NCBI RefSeq assembly: GCF_001425205.1
Contig: NZ_LMDW01000018.1
Span: forward strand, 178,077 to 242,076
Source: Variovorax sp. Root411
GTDB taxonomy: Bacteria; Pseudomonadota; Gammaproteobacteria; Burkholderiales; Burkholderiaceae_C
DNA: 64,000 nt
Reading direction: 5' to 3'
The number at the start of each line of letters is the position of its first letter. Position 1 is the stretch's first letter. The position numbers and the translations under genes were made by a program. Positions 23,884 to 32,335 of this stretch are shown piece after piece. The notes under the pieces are model-generated. The model worked only from the letters and a program-made list of their open reading frames with translations. It was not told the DNA's origin and did no database searches.

Positions 23884-25884
23884 TTAACTCTTGTGCAGGC
23901 CGAGCTTGTCAAACAGGATGCGATTGCGACGATTGGCATCCTTAATGAGCTTGTCATAGGAGAGGATTTCTATATATCCGTTGCCGGTCGCTAAGGGGGA
24001 AAAGTACCCCTCGTTATCGGCGGTGCGGTGGTAGCGGCCGAATACTTGCCGATGCAAAGACGGCGTTAGGTCGGCAATGAGATAGCCGGTGTACCGCAGA
24101 TTCGTCGGGTTGATCTGGCGGCCGTCAACATCCGTGACGTCACCCTCCGCGATTTCTCGAAACCGCTGGATGACCTGGTCGGCGGGGTCTTTGTCGTAGT
24201 TGTCCCGGCCGGGCCGCTTGAATTCGATGATGACTACACCTCCGCCAGGCAGCTTGTCGGCCTCGGCGACGCCGATAGGTGTGTCATAGAAGAAGGCGAA
24301 GATGTCTGGCTCGCGACCCGACGTGTCGTCGAGCCCGGCGACGCTCTTGAGCTTCTTGTCGGAGGTGAGCAGCGTGTGATAGCACAGCCGCTCGTCAATG
24401 ACCCAAAGGTTCTGCTGCTCGAAGAAAACATCCTTCGAGGTTGTGCCCATGGGGAAGATCATTTTGTGCAACACCCTTTCGAGCGGGTACCTGTCGTCGG
24501 TGCGCTTCTTCTTGAGGCTGTTGTTCAACAGGTCGAGAATCGTGCGACGGTGCGCGATGTAGGCAGCGAGCTGTGCCTTGCCGATCTCGTTGGCCTTCTC
24601 GGCGATTTCCTTGAATTTCTCTTGGTACTGCTCGAAGGTTTCAGTCTCAAACAACGCGGCGACGTGTTTGGCCTCTTTGCGTACGTCATCCTCGACGATT
24701 CGCTTTACGTGCAGGAGAGCCTCATCGAGCTTGTCTTGCGACAGGCCGGGCTGAATCATCTGCTCGATCACCTCTTTGTAGCGAGGATGGGTGAGCGCTC
24801 TGTACTCCGGAGCTTGCTCCACGAACTTCTCGATCTGCCCACGCTTTTCCTCGTTTGTGGACTTCAAGTCACTTGTGAGCAGTGGACGCAATACACCGGC
24901 TATGCCTTGGTTTAACGCTCGGCGAGAAACAAGCGTCTGCTCCAGTTCGGGCTCTTCATCGCTCTGAAAGGCGATGCGCGTCCGTTCCTGGTTCGCGTGG
25001 TCATCCAGGTACTCCCCGGTAACCAGCACGATGAGGGTGTACGGCGCCTGCTCGTCGTCAAGAAACTTCTCGGGGAGTTCCGGCAACAGGTCTCGCAGCT
25101 TGGTGGTGGTGACTTCACGCCCATTGGCACACAAGTTCAGCTCATGGCGCGAGCGGCCATCGCGGTGGCGATATGCCTGCAAGGCGAACGCGTGGCCAGA
25201 CACATCGAAGAACTGCTCTTTGATGTGGGTCAACACGGTGGATTGAAACTGGGTGTGCAGGTCAATCGGCGCATGCCCCGGCGACTCCAGCGTCATGGGC
25301 GGGCAGGATCGAGCCGCAAACCGAATCAGGAAGTGCGCGATAACGCGCTCGGCGATGGTCTCCGGCTGGGTAGGCCACCCCGCTCGGAACTTTTCGTTCA
25401 TGCCGCGCAGAGAAGTCCGCGTGCCGGACGACTCCGCGATATCGGACGTGACATCTGCTCCCTTCAGTTCATCTTCGATGCTGAAGTCGAACTCCCGCAG
25501 CAAGGCTTGATCCTCTTGCTTGAAGACGCTGCGAATGCGGACGGACGAGAAGACCTTCAGGAAGGTGAAGCGGCCTACACCTCGACCACCCAGCTTGACC
25601 TTCGACAGGGTGTGAGCCTCCTTGAACGAAGCCAGATTTCTGTCGTTGAATCCGACACCATCGTCGATGACATCGAAGCCGTCCACGACCAGCGTTCCGT
25701 CTCCACCCTGATGAGCAAGGTCGTTCGATGCAACCAACCGGATGCGAATCGCATGTTTGCTGAAGCCGTCCTGATGCTCCTCGATGGCATCGACGGCGTT
25801 AGAGATGGCCTCGTAGAGAGGCATCATGGCCTTGGCCTGGGAAAGCTCCAGTCGGTCTACCAGACCTTTGATGTTGGCTTGCAC
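23884..25884 (-). CDS. GHKL (MORC/HSP90-like) ATPase with C-terminal nuclease-like motif
   Basis: 666 residues from a GTG that shares its first base with the stop of the upstream AIPR gene. The N-terminal GHKL fold is clear: N-box EAISNAVDAIEE (E-x3-N-x2-D), G1 DDGVGF and G2 GGRGVGRFTFLK. A transducer-like region and a charged helical section (about 330-480, for example FEQYQEKFKEIAEKANEIGK) follow. The C-terminal part has PDIFAFF (Asp527) and, 27 residues on, VVIIEFKRPG (Glu554, Lys556), the spacing and strand pattern of a PD-(D/E)XK nuclease or a decayed one. GHKL ATPases of the MutL/MORC type are known from restriction-like operons with SNF2 helicases. Likely role: an ATP-driven clamp coupling sensing to cleavage. 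The nuclease call is inference. Confidence 0.85.
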   Translation of the reverse strand: MQANIKGLVDRLELSQAKAMMPLYEAISNAVDAIEEHQDGFSKHAIRIRLVASNDLAHQGGDGTLVVDGFDVIDDGVGFNDRNLASFKEAHTLSKVKLGGRGVGRFTFLKVFSSVRIRSVFKQEDQALLREFDFSIEDELKGADVTSDIAESSGTRTSLRGMNEKFRAGWPTQPETIAERVIAHFLIRFAARSCPPMTLESPGHAPIDLHTQFQSTVLTHIKEQFFDVSGHAFALQAYRHRDGRSRHELNLCANGREVTTTKLRDLLPELPEKFLDDEQAPYTLIVLVTGEYLDDHANQERTRIAFQSDEEPELEQTLVSRRALNQGIAGVLRPLLTSDLKSTNEEKRGQIEKFVEQAPEYRALTHPRYKEVIEQMIQPGLSQDKLDEALLHVKRIVEDDVRKEAKHVAALFETETFEQYQEKFKEIAEKANEIGKAQLAAYIAHRRTILDLLNNSLKKKRTDDRYPLERVLHKMIFPMGTTSKDVFFEQQNLWVIDERLCYHTLLTSDKKLKSVAGLDDTSGREPDIFAFFYDTPIGVAEADKLPGGGVVIIEFKRPGRDNYDKDPADQVIQRFREIAEGDVTDVDGRQINPTNLRYTGYLIADLTPSLHRQVFGRYHRTADNEGYFSPLATGNGYIEILSYDKLIKDANRRNRILFDKLGLHKS

Positions 25885-27647
25885 TATTGATTTCCTCCCT
25901 GGTTTGGATGCGCCAAGGCCGCCATCAAGCGGCCTTTCACGGATCGACAGTCCGTTTTGTTCTCAAAGACGCTGCGAGCTTGCTTGTTCCACTGAACAGC
26001 CTGAACGACGGTGACCAAGCGATCTGCCACCAAATCGATTTCGCGAGAGAGCGCCGTCAACTCATCTGCGTTTAGATTCAGCTCAGCTCCGTTGTGCATC
26101 GACAGCCTGATGAAGATCACGTGGAGAACCATCCAGGCACCGTGGCCTAGAACCTCCTTAGCGGGCAGCGTGCCCTGCGGTAGGCCTTGAGGATCGGCCT
26201 CGGCACTTGCACGATCTCGAACCTTGCCGATTACCATGCGGCCGATCTGGGCGATGCGCCACATCTGCTTGGCGGTCAGGGAATCGGCGAACAGGCGCGC
26301 ATAGGACTGACGTAACGGATCTGTCGCAGGTACCAGGCCCTCCCGTCCGAAAAGCCTCTTCTTGTCTGACTTCGCTGCCACCAGGTAGTCCTGCCAATCG
26401 TTCGTGGTGACGGTGCACGCCAGATACGGGGCTAGCTCACGAGCACTGAAGGTTGTCAGCGAGGGCGGAGGATCGTCCTGACCATGCTTGACGATGTAGT
26501 CGATACCTGCCATTCGTAGCGTCTGTTGCCACATGGCCTGCCGCTCATCCAGAGCAGCGAAGTCTTCCAAGTCCACCGCGTTTTGACGGTTTCGGGATTG
26601 AGTCACGCGGTCACCGAAACCGTCCGGTGCGTTGTCCAAGCACACGAGGGTTGCCATGACCATGGCAGGGTTGGCGTCGTAGTGTGCTATGGGTTCCTTC
26701 GCAATAGCGCCAACGGTTTGAGCGCCGTTGATGATGGAAAGCCCTCGGACACGAAATCTCCCTGACTCCCGATGAGGGTCGCGCGGATGCTGTTCGTTGA
26801 TGGCATCACAGAGAAACGTGACGCCGTTATTAAAGTAGAAGAAGTGCTGCGCTTCCTCCTGCAAGGTTTCCGTCAAGCCAGTGTTGACGGTCGTCGTTCC
26901 CTTGAAGCGCCTGATGTTTCGGTCAACTAAGCGGTCTTCGTGCTGGACCCAAAGTTCTGCAAGCCGTTTGGCGTCCATGCGACCATAGAACGCCCTGTAA
27001 GGTTGTTGGGTGTGCCCGAAGTCCTTCAGCTCGATGTCGGCCTCAATGGCTTGGGCAGAGATGCCATCCAAGTGAAGGTCGTGAAGGGTGGTGAGCCCAT
27101 AGGCATGGCAGCGCAGAAATTCGGGATTCGGCCCGTTGAACGCTCGTTCCAGGTCGAAAAAGATGTCCCGCCGATCATCGGACACGGCCGTCCCGGAGTA
27201 AGCGAGGATAACCTTGACTTTGCAGATGCCGCTGTTTAAGGCATCGGTGATTGCACCGCTGCGGTTCTGAAGCGCATTGTTGAAGCGCCCCCAGCGCCCC
27301 TGGATGAGATCAGTGACGCCGTCCCGAAACTTGGACACATCACCAAGCTCAGGTTCTCCTGAGCCGGACTCCTTGTACTTCGATTGAACGAGCCAGATGG
27401 TCTGATCATTGGCCACGAACACCGAGTCAATGCCGTGATCCAGGCCGCCGTCGATGCTCGCTGCGACGGACTCTTCTAGGCTTGCGCCTGCAGCCTCGTG
27501 CAACACGAACGCCGCAATGGCCTTGGATAGGAAGTTACTGCGGCGAGAGTCCGGGCCGCCCGTTCCGATGATGAGCGCTGCGTAGTCTGCGTCCAGCTTC
27601 TGGCACAGCAGGTCCAGCTCAAGAGGACGAATTGGTGCGGTCGCCAT
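25884..27647 (-). CDS. AIPR-family abortive phage infection protein
   Basis: 587 residues. I place the start at ATG 27647, which overlaps the helicase stop as TAATG; an in-frame ATG at 27662 would add five residues. The core has the AIPR signature FYFNNGVTFL and, shortly after, GLSIINGAQTVGAI. The N-terminal part contains SIDGGLDHGIDSVFV and WLVQSKYK, giving Asp74 ... Gln88-x-Lys90, an arrangement of PD-(D/E)XK-like nucleases of the QxK kind. AIPR proteins occur in abortive infection and multi-gene defence operons. Its position between the helicase and the GHKL ATPase, with overlaps on both sides, argues for a stoichiometric complex. The nuclease activity is predicted from the motif only. Confidence 0.87.
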   Translation of the reverse strand: MATAPIRPLELDLLCQKLDADYAALIIGTGGPDSRRSNFLSKAIAAFVLHEAAGASLEESVAASIDGGLDHGIDSVFVANDQTIWLVQSKYKESGSGEPELGDVSKFRDGVTDLIQGRWGRFNNALQNRSGAITDALNSGICKVKVILAYSGTAVSDDRRDIFFDLERAFNGPNPEFLRCHAYGLTTLHDLHLDGISAQAIEADIELKDFGHTQQPYRAFYGRMDAKRLAELWVQHEDRLVDRNIRRFKGTTTVNTGLTETLQEEAQHFFYFNNGVTFLCDAINEQHPRDPHRESGRFRVRGLSIINGAQTVGAIAKEPIAHYDANPAMVMATLVCLDNAPDGFGDRVTQSRNRQNAVDLEDFAALDERQAMWQQTLRMAGIDYIVKHGQDDPPPSLTTFSARELAPYLACTVTTNDWQDYLVAAKSDKKRLFGREGLVPATDPLRQSYARLFADSLTAKQMWRIAQIGRMVIGKVRDRASAEADPQGLPQGTLPAKEVLGHGAWMVLHVIFIRLSMHNGAELNLNADELTALSREIDLVADRLVTVVQAVQWNKQARSVFENKTDCRSVKGRLMAALAHPNQGGNQ

Positions 27648-30520
27648 TAGATCAACGCCCATTCAACGGTGAACAGGGTCTGCTCTCGCACGTCCTGCTG
27701 CAACTTGCTTTCCAACTGATTGATAAGCTCGTTGCGCTCAGCCTCAATAGCATCTTGGCGATTGAAGAGTTCGCGCCGGAGCTTCGTGCGTTTAGCTTCC
27801 AGTTCCTTTTGCTGCTTCTGCCAGGAGAGCTTTTCTTCTAGCGCGGGGGCACTGGCTGCCGTACGGCGCACCTCCTTGATTTGGCGGTCGATCTCCTTGA
27901 TTTCCTGCTCAATGCCCAGCTTCAAGTCATCAGCCCACGCATCGAGCTTCTGGACTTCCTGCTCGAAGTAGCCTAGGTTGCGTTGGTTGATTTCTCGCAG
28001 GACGGCAGATTTCCGCATCGCCACGTCCTCACTGAGACGGGATACATCGACGTTGCCTTGCTCGGCAAGCTGCGCCCGAGCTGGCAAGCGCAAAAGTTTT
28101 TCTGGATCGTCTTCTGCCAGGGGCTGGCCGTCTGACGTGATGGCCGCCACCACCAGGCGCTGCTCATCGTTTCCAAGAGATTCAACTGACACAAGCTTCA
28201 AGGTCAGCCAGCCGCTCTTACCTCGATACGGCTTGAGCGTGCTGATCTGGGTGCCGTAAGCCTCGTAGTCAAAAAGGAGCCGCGTGCCTGAAAGCTCATA
28301 GTTCTTCGCCTGCTTAGTCACCCATTCAGCGAGCGGATGGCCGATCCGATAGAGGTGCGCGTCGCCGGATCGGCGAGGTAACTCATAGCGGCCCAGGTCA
28401 ACCTCATTCAAGGTGGTGGCAGGCAGACGCTGAAGGACAAAGCCGTCGTCGTCGAATAGCGCGCAGTCGGCCAACTCGGCCCGCGTCAGTTCGAGCAGCA
28501 TGCGTTCGTACTTGCTGCGCGCCGCGCGGCTGTCTGCGGCTCTAACTCGCAGCTTGTCCTGCACCTCCTCGTCAAAGTTCTCCAGGAGGATTCGCCGCGT
28601 CTTGACCATGGCCTCGCTGATTTCGCCAGACAGGTCGCTTTGCAACTGTTCGAAGCTGGTTTTGATTGCCTCGTGGTCGCGGCAGTTCTGGTAGATGTCT
28701 GCGATGCGACGCTCAAAATCCACGCCGGAGCCGATCGCTCCAAGCACCTCGTCGCTTGCACCAAAGACGCCCTCAAACAATTGAAATTTTTGATCCAGCA
28801 GTTCGTAGACCCTGGCATCAGCTTCGTTACTTCGGTCTACGAAGTTGACTACTACCACGTCGAACTTTTGACCATAGCGGTGGCAGCGTCCGATCCGCTG
28901 CTCGATGCGCTGCGGGTTCCATGGCAAATCGTAGTTGATGACCAGCGAGCAGAACTGCAGGTTGATGCCTTCGGCACCCGCCTCGGTGGCAATCATCACC
29001 GTGCCGCGCTCTTTGAAGTGCTCGACCAGTGCGGCTCGGGTGTCTGCGGTCTTGGACCCAGTGATGCGATCCGTTTCGGCATAGCGCTTGATCCAATCAG
29101 CGTAGATGGCTTGCGCCCGGGCATCGCTGTTGGTGCCGTTGAACAAGACGATGCCTTCGCCGTAGGGCGTGGCTGCCAGGAGAGAAAGCAGGTACTCCTG
29201 CGTGCGCTTGGACTCCGTGAAGATAATTGCCTTCTTGGCTGCGCCGAGCCGCCCCAGCTCAGCGAATGCCTTGTCCAAAGCAGTCAGCAGTGCAGTGCCT
29301 TTAGCGTTCTCGCGAATGTTGGTCGCCAATGCCTTAAAGTGCCACAGTTCGGCGATCTCCTGGGTGATTGCATCGCGTTGGCCGGGGGCTGGCGATGCAA
29401 CGCCGGCCTCTTTCCCTTCCCACTCGTCAGCGGTTTCATCTAGCGATTCATAGTCCTCATCAAGCACCTCCGCCAGATCAGGAATATCGGAAGACTCGTC
29501 AAGTTCACCCTGAAGCCGCTTGGCCATGGTCTCCAGCGCCCCGGCGATGGCATGGGTTGACGAAGCCAGCAGCTTCCACAGCACCAGAGAGATCAGTTGT
29601 CGTTGGCCTTCTGGCAGCGCTTTGAGGTTGGGCCGACGGAGATAGTCAGCGACGAGATTGGACAGTTCTCGTTCCTCGGTCGAAGGGGTGAACTCTTCAA
29701 CGATGGCTCGTCGAGCGGTATATGGCACGTACTGCTGAACCTGGCGGCGCAGCGTGCGTTTGCAAACTGTGGCGAGGCGGGCTCGCAGGGCTGCGAACGC
29801 TTTTTCTCTGGGCTGCGCCGTGAACTGTGAGCGGAAGCTGTCGATATCACCAAAGACCCGGTCATCGATCATGCTGACCAAGCCGTAAAGCTCCAGCAGC
29901 GAGTTTTGCAACGGGGTCGCGGTGAGCAGAACTTTGGAGTGGACGTGGGCTAGCGCTTCCTTCAGCGCTTTGGCGATCACGTTGCTGGTTTTATAGACGT
30001 TGCGCAGTCGATGCGCCTCGTCGAGCACCGCCAAGTCCCAATCGACAGCCTTGATGTCCGTCGCCTTCGCTTTGGCGAACTGATAGGAGCAGATGACGGG
30101 ACCGGATGACTCTTGAAACGGATTCTGGCTGCCCCGCTTGCGGATGGCGTTGTAGCTTTTAGCTTCCAGGAGCACGCCCCGCAGATTGAACTTGTCTTGC
30201 AACTCCTGGTGCCACTGCTTGCGCAGATTAGCGGGCACGATGATCAGTATGCGGCGGCGGCGCTCGGCCCAGCGCTGCGCGATGACGAGACCGGCCTCAA
30301 TGGTCTTTCCGAGCCCGACCTCGTCCGCCAAGATGACGCCGCGCGAGAGTGGATTGCTACAGGCGAACAGCGCCGCCTCGACTTGGTGGGGATTGAGGTC
30401 AACCTGCGAGTCGACGAGGGTGGCTGCGAGCGACTCCACCGAGTCGCCTGCAGCGCGCCGCGTCAAAAGCCACGCGTAGTACTGGCTTTGATGCTGCGTC
30501 AAAAGCTGCTGCGTTATCAA
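27647..30520 (-). CDS. SNF2-type DEAD/DEAH-box helicase
   Basis: 957 residues from a TTG at 30520, preceded by GGGAGGA (30527-30533) at good spacing. Motif I is ADEVGLGKT (residues 65-73), motif II LDEAHRLRN, motif III LLTATPLQN, motif V TEAGAEGINLQFC and motif VI QRIGRCHRYGQ, the last diagnostic of the SNF2/RapA class of double-stranded DNA translocases. A large middle insertion and a C-terminal coiled coil (KQQKELEAKRTKLRRELFNR, about 880-940) follow. It is the first large gene of the operon and overlaps the AIPR gene by one base. Related SNF2 proteins act as translocases in DISARM (DrmD) and other defence systems. Here it probably translocates on DNA for the nuclease components. Confidence 0.9.
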   Translation of the reverse strand: MITQQLLTQHQSQYYAWLLTRRAAGDSVESLAATLVDSQVDLNPHQVEAALFACSNPLSRGVILADEVGLGKTIEAGLVIAQRWAERRRRILIIVPANLRKQWHQELQDKFNLRGVLLEAKSYNAIRKRGSQNPFQESSGPVICSYQFAKAKATDIKAVDWDLAVLDEAHRLRNVYKTSNVIAKALKEALAHVHSKVLLTATPLQNSLLELYGLVSMIDDRVFGDIDSFRSQFTAQPREKAFAALRARLATVCKRTLRRQVQQYVPYTARRAIVEEFTPSTEERELSNLVADYLRRPNLKALPEGQRQLISLVLWKLLASSTHAIAGALETMAKRLQGELDESSDIPDLAEVLDEDYESLDETADEWEGKEAGVASPAPGQRDAITQEIAELWHFKALATNIRENAKGTALLTALDKAFAELGRLGAAKKAIIFTESKRTQEYLLSLLAATPYGEGIVLFNGTNSDARAQAIYADWIKRYAETDRITGSKTADTRAALVEHFKERGTVMIATEAGAEGINLQFCSLVINYDLPWNPQRIEQRIGRCHRYGQKFDVVVVNFVDRSNEADARVYELLDQKFQLFEGVFGASDEVLGAIGSGVDFERRIADIYQNCRDHEAIKTSFEQLQSDLSGEISEAMVKTRRILLENFDEEVQDKLRVRAADSRAARSKYERMLLELTRAELADCALFDDDGFVLQRLPATTLNEVDLGRYELPRRSGDAHLYRIGHPLAEWVTKQAKNYELSGTRLLFDYEAYGTQISTLKPYRGKSGWLTLKLVSVESLGNDEQRLVVAAITSDGQPLAEDDPEKLLRLPARAQLAEQGNVDVSRLSEDVAMRKSAVLREINQRNLGYFEQEVQKLDAWADDLKLGIEQEIKEIDRQIKEVRRTAASAPALEEKLSWQKQQKELEAKRTKLRRELFNRQDAIEAERNELINQLESKLQQDVREQTLFTVEWALI

Positions 30521-30582
30521 CGGCCATCCTCCCCTGTGTACCTGACCAGATGTGATTTGGTTGCAGACCTAGCGCACGGTCA

Positions 30583-30780
30583 CTATGTCTGCGGCTTCTT
30601 CTTGTTGATGCTCTCAGCGATCCAACTGTCCAGCTCAGAGCGGCGAAACCGCCAGGTGCCTCCAAGCTTAAAGGCTGGAATCTCTCCCTTTTGGGCTAGG
30701 CGATAGACCGTCCGCTTCCCAGCCTTGAGGTATTCGGCGACCTCTTCGAGCGTCAGGATTTCACCATCTGTATCAGTCAT
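30583..30780 (-). CDS. Excisionase/MerR-type helix-turn-helix protein
   Basis: 65 residues if started at ATG 30780; an in-frame ATG at 30846 would add 22 residues without family support. It contains the excisionase-type winged helix: ILTLEEVAEYLKAGKRTVYR, LAQKGEIPAFKLGGTWRFRR and SELDSWI. Such proteins are small DNA binding factors found as excisionases of mobile elements or as first genes of restriction-type operons. The gap to the helicase is 62 bp, so it may be the first gene of the operon and its regulator. Alternatively it could serve the nearby integrase as directionality factor. No strong RBS is visible. Confidence 0.75.
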   Translation of the reverse strand: MTDTDGEILTLEEVAEYLKAGKRTVYRLAQKGEIPAFKLGGTWRFRRSELDSWIAESINKKKPQT

Positions 30781-31639
30781 CAGGGTCGCGTTCAGCGTTC
30801 GTGTGCAACTGAACCGGGTTGCCAAGTCTGGCCAATTCTCCCACATGGAGTCGTGATCGAGCGGGCTAGGGATAGAGCTTCAAAGGCGGCGTCAGAGGCA
30901 AAATCGAGAAGCGAAACTCCGGCGTTTCACTTGGGCAGGCGGATTGGCGTTATCGCCGGACACTTCGTGGTGTCAAGCTCACCGACTACTTGCCCTTTGG
31001 GGGAGGTCGCTTTCTGTGTGCCCCTTGCTAACCTGTTGATTTGCAAGGGACTATGCCTCATGGCCTGGGGCTGGATCCGCCCCTCGCTAGCCAGCCACTT
31101 CGGGCCGGGTCGAAAGGAGAATCAGGTACCAGCGTATTGCGCATCCTCTTGAAAAACCCAGCCGCGATCTGCTCGCCGCTGCGACATGATCAAGTTCTGC
31201 CCACGCTCGATGCGGCGTGCGCGTTCCTGACGCAGATCGGCGATTCGAAATGAACACCGAAGATCAGTACCACTCAGCCTGATCTCGGAATGCCCGTCGG
31301 CCGCAGCGTCAACAAAATCGGCTCGAAGCGTCCTCATACGATGCATCCAAGCCGTACATTGAAGTTTATCGGTACTTATGGCGGTATTTTTTTTCTTCCA
31401 ACCCAAAGAATCCAATATTCATGCGGATTTTTGGCTCACCTGCGATTCCTGTCGAAAGCACCAAGGGCCCGGTTCACGGCGTCTCACCAAGCCTCAAAAC
31501 CCGCACGTTTCTTCAGCGTAGCGGGTTTTTCTTTGCCTCATGTTGGATCACGGCGCTGCATGACAACGCAGCGAAATACCAGCATTTTTGTTGGTATCTC
31601 GGCCAGGTCGAAAAGCCAGATACCAACAAAAGGGCAGCG
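30781..31639. other. Non-coding stretch before the integrase
   Basis: About 860 bases without a convincing gene. It should hold the defence operon promoter (near 30781-30900) and, near the integrase, an attachment site. Short frames (for example 31041-31253) have no recognised product. Near 31600 the repeat TTGGTATCTCGGCCAGG and its near-inverse GATACCAACAAAAGGG bracket the integrase leader. An intrinsic terminator lies at 31496-31533. I saw no tRNA or tmRNA 3' end. Confidence 0.5.
31496..31533 (+). terminator. Intrinsic terminator upstream of the integrase
   Basis: AAAACCCGC (31496-31504) pairs with GCGGGTTTT (31521-31529) around a 16-base loop, followed by TTCTTT. No intact plus-strand gene ends just upstream, so it may be what is left of the gene in which the element integrated, or a fence for the integrase. 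Confidence 0.6.
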
Positions 31640-32335
31640 ATGGCGCTCACCGACACCCGAGTCAAGCAGCTCAAGCCCCAGGGCACGGCCAGCGGCGAGA
31701 AATACGCCGACGGGGGCGGCCTGTACCTGCACGTCACCGCCACCGCCACCGCCACCGGAAAGTACTGGCGCTTGAGCTACCGCTTCGCCGGGCGGCAGAA
31801 GACCCTGGCCCTCGGCGTCTACCCCGACGTCACCCTGGCCAAGGCCCGCGAACGCCGCGCCGAGGCCAGGACGCGGCTGGCGGACGACATCGACCCCGGC
31901 GTCGCCGAGCGCGAGGGCAAGCAGCGCAAGGCCGATGCGGCCGCGAACACCTTCGAGAAGGTCGCCCGCGACTGGCTCGCGACCACGTCGAACAAGCGCG
32001 CCGCCATCACCCAGGCCAAGGTCACCAGCTGGCTCGAGAAGGATGTGTTCCCGTTCATCGGCAAGCTGCCCGTGTCGACCATCCGGGCGAAGGACGTGCT
32101 CGACAAGGTCGCGCGCCGCATGGAGGCGCGCGGCATTCACGAAAGCGCGCACCGCATCGTGCAGATCTGCTCGCAGGTATTCCGCTACGCGGTGTCCGTC
32201 GGCTTGGTGGACCGCGATGTGACGGTCGACCTGCGCGGCGCGCTGGTGGCGGTGGAAAAGACCAACTACGCGGCGATCACCGAGCCCCGGCAGGTCGGCC
32301 AGCTCCTGCGCGCGATCCATGCCTACGGCGGACAC
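31640..32335 (+). pseudogene. int: P4-type tyrosine integrase, C-terminus lost
   Basis: About 231 native codons from ATG 31640 with AAAGGG upstream. The DUF4102-type arm-binding domain (MALTDTRVKQLKPQG, YADGGGLYLHV, KTLALGVYPDVTLAKARE) and the SAM-like core-binding domain (TFEKVARDWLATTSNK ... IRAKDVLDKVARRMEARG) are present. The protein breaks off at about residue 231 (LLRAIHAYGG), just before the catalytic domain with the R-H-R-Y residues. Beyond 32335 the frame runs through IS630 sequence. The protein cannot catalyse recombination, so the element to the left can no longer excise with its own integrase. Confidence 0.87.

Noticed and set aside
19442..30780. DISARM, BREX or Mza as the identity of the defence operon
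   Set aside because: No DrmA/DrmB/DrmC, no PglZ/BrxC/BrxL and no Z1-domain protein are present; only single components (SNF2 helicase, AIPR, GHKL ATPase) are shared with these systems.
30847..31480. Several small frames and a possible tRNA near the integrase
   Set aside because: No T-loop GTTCRA pattern with matching acceptor stem was found, and the frames have no recognisable products.
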